The notes beneath the pieces are model-generated. The model saw nothing but the letters and a program-made list of their open reading frames with translations, had not been told where the DNA came from and did no database searches. This document shows, piece by piece, positions 5,586 through 9,440 of a stretch of DNA of 9,440 nucleotides. The translations under genes and the position numbers were made by a program. The stretch comes from Aquabacterium sp. (GTDB lineage Bacteria > Pseudomonadota > Gammaproteobacteria > Burkholderiales > Burkholderiaceae_C). Positions within the stretch are counted from its first letter, which is position 1. Each line of letters opens with the position of its first letter. The stretch covers positions 1 to 9,440 of the forward strand of contig JAGNPA010000044.1 of NCBI GenBank assembly GCA_017989885.1. The letters run 5' to 3'.

Positions 5586-6656
5586 ATGCACACCACCTCG
5601 CTGCAACACCTGAGGCCCCGGCGTCCGTCAGGACGTCTCGCCCGTCTGACACGTTCGCCCACCGGGCTGGCCTGGCTGTGCGGCTTGCTGCTGGCCGGGC
5701 TCCTGCTGGCCGCTCCGGCCCATGCACGGCGCGCGCGCCTGGTGCTGGCGGGGCCACCCGCCGCCGTCTCCACGCCCCTGATCCACATGGTGGAGACCGG
5801 CGCACTCAAGGACGTTGCCGATCAGGTGGAGTTCCTCACCTGGAAGGACCCCGACCAGTTGCGCCTGCTGGCCCTGGGTGGCAAGGCCGACTTCCTGGCC
5901 ATGCCCACCAACGTGGCCGCCAACCTCTACAACCGGGGAGCGGGCGTGCGCCTGCTGAACGTGTCGGCCTGGGGCATGCTGTGGATGGTCTCACGCAACC
6001 CTCAGGCGCGCACCCTGGCCGACTTCAAGGGCCAGGAGGTGGCCATGCCTTACCGCGCCGACATGCCCGACATCGTGTTCGGCGTGCTGGCGCGACAGTC
6101 GGGTCTGGATGCCCGCAAGGACTTCAAGCTGCGCTACGTGGGCTCCCCCCTGGACGCCATGCAGCTGCTGATCACGCGGCGCGTGGACCACGCCCTGCTT
6201 GCCGAACCTGCCGTGTCGATGGCCTTGCGCAAAACCCGCTCATTCCCCATCAATGTGGTGGCCCCCGAACTGCACCGCAGCGTAGACCTGCAGCGGGAAT
6301 GGGGTCGCCTGCTCAAACGTGAGGCCCGCATCCCGCAGGCCGGCATTGCCGTGATGGGCACGGCCCTGGCCGACCGCGCGCTGCAAACCCGCGTGATGCA
6401 GGCCTACGCCCAGTCCCTGGCCGCGTGCCAGAAGCAGCCCCTGGTCTGTGGCCAGATGGTGGCCCGGCGCATCGACCTGCTCACACCCGAAGCGGTGGCC
6501 GACGCCCTGGCCGCCAGCCAGATGCGCCACGTCAGCGTGAGCCAGGCCAAGCCCGAGCTGCGCTTTTTTCTGCAACAACTGCACGCGCACAACCCGGCGC
6601 TCACCGGCGGCAAGCTGCCTGACGACGCCTTCTACGACACCCCGCACATCCCATGA
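5586..6656 (+). CDS. Periplasmic substrate-binding protein of NMT1/SsuA/TauA-like ABC importer
   Basis: The 356-aa product should capture a substrate in the periplasm and deliver it to the permease encoded next. It has an unusually long basic N-region (about 27 residues), a hydrophobic core GLAWLCGLLLAGLLLAAP and a signal peptidase I site AHA-R at residue 47. No lipobox is present. The mature part has the NitT/TauT-class fold signs: LVLAGPPAAVSTPLIHMVE near the start, LALGGKADFLAMPTNVAANLY (95-115), the hinge-like TLADFKGQEVAMPYR (143-157) and DHALLAEPAVSMAL (201-214). Known ligands of this class include sulfonates, nitrate, thiamine precursors, riboflavin and aromatic acids, so the class does not fix the substrate. 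Cys281 and Cys288 could form a disulfide. AAGGGGA about six bases before the ATG is a good ribosome site. The stop overlaps the permease start (ATGA). It is transcribed with the receptor. Confidence 0.85.
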   Translation: MHTTSLQHLRPRRPSGRLARLTRSPTGLAWLCGLLLAGLLLAAPAHARRARLVLAGPPAAVSTPLIHMVETGALKDVADQVEFLTWKDPDQLRLLALGGKADFLAMPTNVAANLYNRGAGVRLLNVSAWGMLWMVSRNPQARTLADFKGQEVAMPYRADMPDIVFGVLARQSGLDARKDFKLRYVGSPLDAMQLLITRRVDHALLAEPAVSMALRKTRSFPINVVAPELHRSVDLQREWGRLLKREARIPQAGIAVMGTALADRALQTRVMQAYAQSLAACQKQPLVCGQMVARRIDLLTPEAVADALAASQMRHVSVSQAKPELRFFLQQLHAHNPALTGGKLPDDAFYDTPHIP

Positions 6657-7498
6657 CCACGCCCGATCGTCCCCCGGCGCTGGCGTCCCTGTCGCGCCTG
6701 CACCTGCTGCGTCTGGCACTGAGCGAGAGCCTGCGCACCACGGGTCACTATCTGTGGAGCGGCTGGGGCTCCATCGCCGCCATCTGCCTGTTCCTGACGG
6801 CCTGGGATGCCACCGCCACACAGCTGGGCACCCTGATCCTGCCCACCCCGATCGAGGCCTTGCGCACCCTGCAGGGCCTGCTGCAAGACGGCAGCGCCTG
6901 GCCCGAAATCGTCACCACGGCCCGACGAGCGCTGATCGGCTTCGGCCTGTCGGTGGTGGCGGGCAGCGTGCTGGGCCTGGCCGCCGGGGTGTCGATGACG
7001 GCGTCCATGACCTCGCGCCCCATCATCACGGTGTTGATGGGCATGCCCCCCATTGCCTGGCTGATCCTGGCGTTGCTGTGGTTTGGCGCAGGCGACGGCA
7101 CACCGGTGTTCACGGTGTTCGTGGCCTGCTTTCCCATCATCTTCGTGGGGGCCATGCAGGGCACCCGCACGCTGGATGGCCAACTCAAGGACGTGGCCCG
7201 CATGCTGGGCCTGGGCCCCCGCCTCACCCTCACCGACATCTACCTGCCTCACGTCGTGTCCTACCTGTTTCCGGCCTGGATCGCGGCCCTGGGCATGTCC
7301 TGGAAAATCGTCGTGATGGCCGAACTGCTGTCCACCGAGGACGGCATCGGTGCCGCCCTGGCGGTGACCCGCAGCCACCTCGATACGGCGGGCTCGATGG
7401 CCTGGATCCTGGCCCTGATCGGCAGCCTGCTGGCGATCGAATACCTGCTGCTCGAACCCATCAAACGCAAGGTCGAATCCTGGAGGGACACCGCATGA
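6653..7498 (+). CDS. ABC importer permease, TauC/SsuC type (BPD_transp_1)
   Basis: This 281-aa inner-membrane protein is the transport channel of the importer, probably working as a homodimer because no second permease gene is present. Hydrophobic segments lie at about residues 38-56, 92-113, 124-145, 150-168, 203-226 and 247-267, which gives six helices. The cytoplasmic EAA-type coupling loop that contacts the ATPase is visible as LKDVARMLGLGPRLTLTDIYLPH (178-200). The phrases LPTPIEALRTL and GMSWKIVVMAELL are characteristic of the TauC/SsuC group. The ATG overlaps the binding-protein stop, and its own TGA overlaps the ATPase ATG (ATGA at 7495-7498), so the three transporter parts are translationally coupled. 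The family assignment is firm; the substrate cannot be read from the permease. Confidence 0.9.
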   Translation: MTTPDRPPALASLSRLHLLRLALSESLRTTGHYLWSGWGSIAAICLFLTAWDATATQLGTLILPTPIEALRTLQGLLQDGSAWPEIVTTARRALIGFGLSVVAGSVLGLAAGVSMTASMTSRPIITVLMGMPPIAWLILALLWFGAGDGTPVFTVFVACFPIIFVGAMQGTRTLDGQLKDVARMLGLGPRLTLTDIYLPHVVSYLFPAWIAALGMSWKIVVMAELLSTEDGIGAALAVTRSHLDTAGSMAWILALIGSLLAIEYLLLEPIKRKVESWRDTA

Positions 7499-8238
7499 GC
7501 GCCGCTCTCATCCTGCAGGCGGTCACCCACCGCTTTGCCTTCAAGGAGGTGGTGCAAGGCATCCACCTGCGCGTCCAGGCCGGTGAGTGCGTGGCCCTGG
7601 TCGGCCCCTCGGGCTGCGGCAAGTCCACCGTACTGAACCTGGCTGCCGGCCTGCTCACCCCCTGGGAGGGGCAATGCCACAACGGCTTTGCCTGCACGAC
7701 CATGATGTTCCAGCAGCCCCGCCTGCTGCCCTGGCTGCGCGTGCTCGACAACATTGCCCTCGGACTGAAGGCGCGCGGCATGCCCCGCACCCAGCGCCTG
7801 CAAGCCGCAGCGGCACTGGCTCAGGACATGGGCCTGCAGACCACCGACCTGGACAAGTTCCCCGCCGAGCTGTCGGGCGGCATGCAAAGCCGCGTGGCGC
7901 TGGCGCGGGCACTCGCCCCCCAACCCGATCTGCTGCTGCTCGACGAGGCGCTTTCGGCGCTGGACGTGGGCCTGAAGGCCGAGATGTACCGCCTGCTGAT
8001 GGCGCAGCAACAGGCCCGTCACTGCGCCGTCTTGCTGATCACGCACGACCTCATGGAGGCGGTGCAGTTGGCCGACCGCATCGTGGTGATGGGTGGCACG
8101 CCTGGCACCCTGCTGTCAGAGCACCTTCTCACCACCGCGCGCGCCCAACGTGATCTGACATGGGTGTTCGCGCGCACCGCCGCCTTCATGCAGGCACCCG
8201 ATATCCAGCAGGCCTTTGCCTTGCCTGCCGCAAGCTGA
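7495..8238 (+). CDS. ABC importer ATP-binding protein, TauB/SsuB type
   Basis: The 247-aa cytoplasmic ATPase powers the importer. All nucleotide-binding motifs are intact: Walker A GPSGCGKST (37-45), Q-loop MFQQPRLLPW (71-80), signature LSGGMQSRVALARAL (126-140), Walker B LLLLDEALSALD (146-157, Glu151 catalytic) and the switch His184 in ITHD. The Q-loop phrase ending RLLPW and the tail on a GTPG segment are typical of the nitrate/sulfonate/taurine group. One mild oddity is the signature: LSGGMQSRV, where LSGGMQQRV is usual. The start ATG overlaps the permease stop. The stop is followed after 12 bp by the NnrS-like gene. It is surely an active-looking ATPase; the subclass is inferred from sequence style and the partner genes. 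Confidence 0.93.
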   Translation: MSAALILQAVTHRFAFKEVVQGIHLRVQAGECVALVGPSGCGKSTVLNLAAGLLTPWEGQCHNGFACTTMMFQQPRLLPWLRVLDNIALGLKARGMPRTQRLQAAAALAQDMGLQTTDLDKFPAELSGGMQSRVALARALAPQPDLLLLDEALSALDVGLKAEMYRLLMAQQQARHCAVLLITHDLMEAVQLADRIVVMGGTPGTLLSEHLLTTARAQRDLTWVFARTAAFMQAPDIQQAFALPAAS

Positions 8239-8250
8239 CCTTCTCCCCCC

Positions 8251-9440
8251 ATGGCATCTCTCCTGTCCCCACGGGCACCCTTGTGGTGCTGCCCCTTCCG
8301 CCCCTTCTTCCTGCTCACGGCCTTGCACGGCATCGTGGTCATGGCCGTCTGGCTGGCCTGGCTCAGTGGCTGGATGCCCTTGCCCGACATGCCCGGTGGC
8401 CCCTTCGTGTGGCATGCCCACGAGATGCTGTTTGGCTTTGCGGCGGCTTCCATCGCCGGCTTCCTGCTGACGGCGCTCACCGAGTTCACCGGCAGTGCGG
8501 CCCTGCCGCCGCGCCCGGTACAGCGCCTGGTGTGGCTGTGGCTGGGTGGGCGCGTGGCCTATTTGCTGTCGGGGTCGGTGGGCATCGCTTGGGCGGCCGC
8601 CCTGGACATGGGCTTCATGCTCAGTCTGGTGGCGCACAGCTTTGGGCCGCTGTGGCGTGCCCCTGAGCGGCGCCACATGTCCTTCTTTTATGCCTTGGTG
8701 GCGCTCACCGGCGCGCACTTGGGTTTTTACATCAGCCTTCTGCTGGGCCACGAGGCGCTGCCCTGGCTGCGTCTGAGCATCGGGCTGCTGATGATCCTCG
8801 TCATCGTGGCACTCAGCCGCATTTCCATGGCCCTGTTCAACGAGGTGATGGGCAAGTACGGAGGCTTGACCGCCGACTATGTGGCCCGTCCACCACGTCG
8901 CAATCTGGCCATGTTCACCATCGGCCTGAGCGCGGTGGCCACGTTCGCGCAAGCCGGGCCGGGCGTGTCTGGCTGGCTCGCGTGCGCCGCTGCGGCCGCC
9001 ATCTTGAACCTGCTCAACGACTGGCATGTGGGCCGCGCCCTGTGGCAGCGCTGGGTGTTGATCCCCTACCTGCTGTATTGGTGCATGGCCCTGGGCTATG
9101 GCGTGATCGGGGTGGGGCACCTGAGCGAACAACCCTGGCAAAGCGCGGGCGAGCACCTGTTGCTGGTGGCCGCGCTGGGCCTGGCCATCCTGGTGGTGAT
9201 GTCGATTGCCGGGCGAGTTCACGCCGGTCACGCGCTGGACGGGCGTCTGTGGCTGCCTGCGGCTGTCCTGCTGCTGCTCCTGGCGGCGATCAGTCGCGCT
9301 GGCGCCTCGCTGCCCTTCCTTCCGCTGGCAACGTGGGGGCTGTCGCCACTGACCCTGGCCGCCGTGCTGTGGATCGGGGCCTGGCTGCTGTACGCTGCCT
9401 ACGCTTGGCGGGTGCTGACCGGACCAAGGCCGGACCTGGG
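8251..9440 (+). CDS. NnrS-family integral membrane protein (divergent), 3' partial
   Basis: The frame from ATG 8251 is open to the right edge (396 residues seen, no stop). NnrS proteins are about 400 aa, so most of it is visible. It opens with the family hallmark CPFRPFFLLTALHG (14-27), then FVWHAHEMLFGFAAASIAGFLLTAL (52-76) with His55 and His57, and is polytopic, with roughly ten to twelve hydrophobic stretches. NnrS is a haem- and copper-containing membrane protein linked to resistance to nitric oxide stress and often found in denitrification gene sets. Here the position where I expect GRxxPxFT reads LSRISMALFNEV, so this member is divergent. A later GRVHAGHALDGRL resembles the usual second His-containing loop. 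It lies 12 bp after the ATPase in the same frame, beyond a TGA, with no Shine-Dalgarno (only a CT-rich spacer), so it may depend on coupled translation. Its operon place suggests work with the transporter; the role is unknown. Confidence 0.85.
   Translation, partial: MASLLSPRAPLWCCPFRPFFLLTALHGIVVMAVWLAWLSGWMPLPDMPGGPFVWHAHEMLFGFAAASIAGFLLTALTEFTGSAALPPRPVQRLVWLWLGGRVAYLLSGSVGIAWAAALDMGFMLSLVAHSFGPLWRAPERRHMSFFYALVALTGAHLGFYISLLLGHEALPWLRLSIGLLMILVIVALSRISMALFNEVMGKYGGLTADYVARPPRRNLAMFTIGLSAVATFAQAGPGVSGWLACAAAAAILNLLNDWHVGRALWQRWVLIPYLLYWCMALGYGVIGVGHLSEQPWQSAGEHLLLVAALGLAILVVMSIAGRVHAGHALDGRLWLPAAVLLLLLAAISRAGASLPFLPLATWGLSPLTLAAVLWIGAWLLYAAYAWRVLTGPRPDL

Noticed and set aside
3499..5805. 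A 768-codon open frame on the minus strand across the TonB receptor gene
   Set aside because: It is antisense to a receptor with clear domain motifs, its translation is a low-complexity Ala/Val/Gly/His/Arg mix with no recognisable family, and long antisense frames are expected at this GC content.
8116..9231. A 371-codon minus-strand frame opposite the NnrS-like gene
   Set aside because: The translation is rich in Gln, His, Gly and Arg without domains, the usual look of the complement of a hydrophobic membrane-protein gene.

Overview
The window is about 65-70% GC with strongly GC-biased third codon positions. Its gene content (class III ribonucleotide reductase with NrdR boxes, an NnrS-type membrane protein, a TonB receptor, a Fur-like palindrome of the betaproteobacterial type) suggests a facultatively anaerobic betaproteobacterium, probably Burkholderiales. 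That placement is inferred from style and content; there is no rRNA or other taxonomic marker. I see no insertion sequence, CRISPR array, tRNA or rRNA.

Layout. (1) Positions 1-339 (+) hold the 3' end of a gene whose product ends in a phosphohistidine swivel domain like that of pyruvate phosphate dikinase or PEP synthase. (2) Positions 380-3345 (-) form an anaerobic ribonucleotide reductase operon, transcribed right to left: nrdD (678 aa), a 64-aa reading frame carrying the glycyl-radical loop RVMGY, and nrdG (radical SAM activase). The catalytic body and the glycyl-radical tail, one chain in the standard enzyme, are here two frames. They are separated by 49 nt, and the second has its own good ribosome binding site. 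(3) Positions 3346-3537 are a divergent control region. It holds two NrdR-box-like palindromes with centres 31 bp apart on the nrdD side, and a 17-bp Fur-like palindrome next to the start of the rightward operon. (4) Positions 3538-9440 (+) are a tightly packed operon: TonB-dependent outer-membrane receptor, periplasmic NMT1/SsuA-like binding protein, TauC/SsuC-type permease, TauB/SsuB-type ATPase, and a divergent NnrS-family membrane protein that runs off the window.

How the parts work together. The leftward operon would supply dNTPs without oxygen: NrdG makes the glycyl radical, NrdD carries the active-site thiyl cysteine, and the small protein should supply the glycine that NrdG activates. 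The rightward operon looks like a complete envelope-spanning import route (outer membrane, periplasm, inner membrane) followed by an NnrS-like protein, a family linked to nitric oxide stress and haem/copper. The substrate is not evident. A TonB receptor paired with a NitT/TauT-class importer instead of the usual FecBCD/BtuCDF class, plus an apparent Fur-like site and an NnrS homologue, is the most unusual system here. The detached glycyl-radical domain is the most clear-cut structural oddity.
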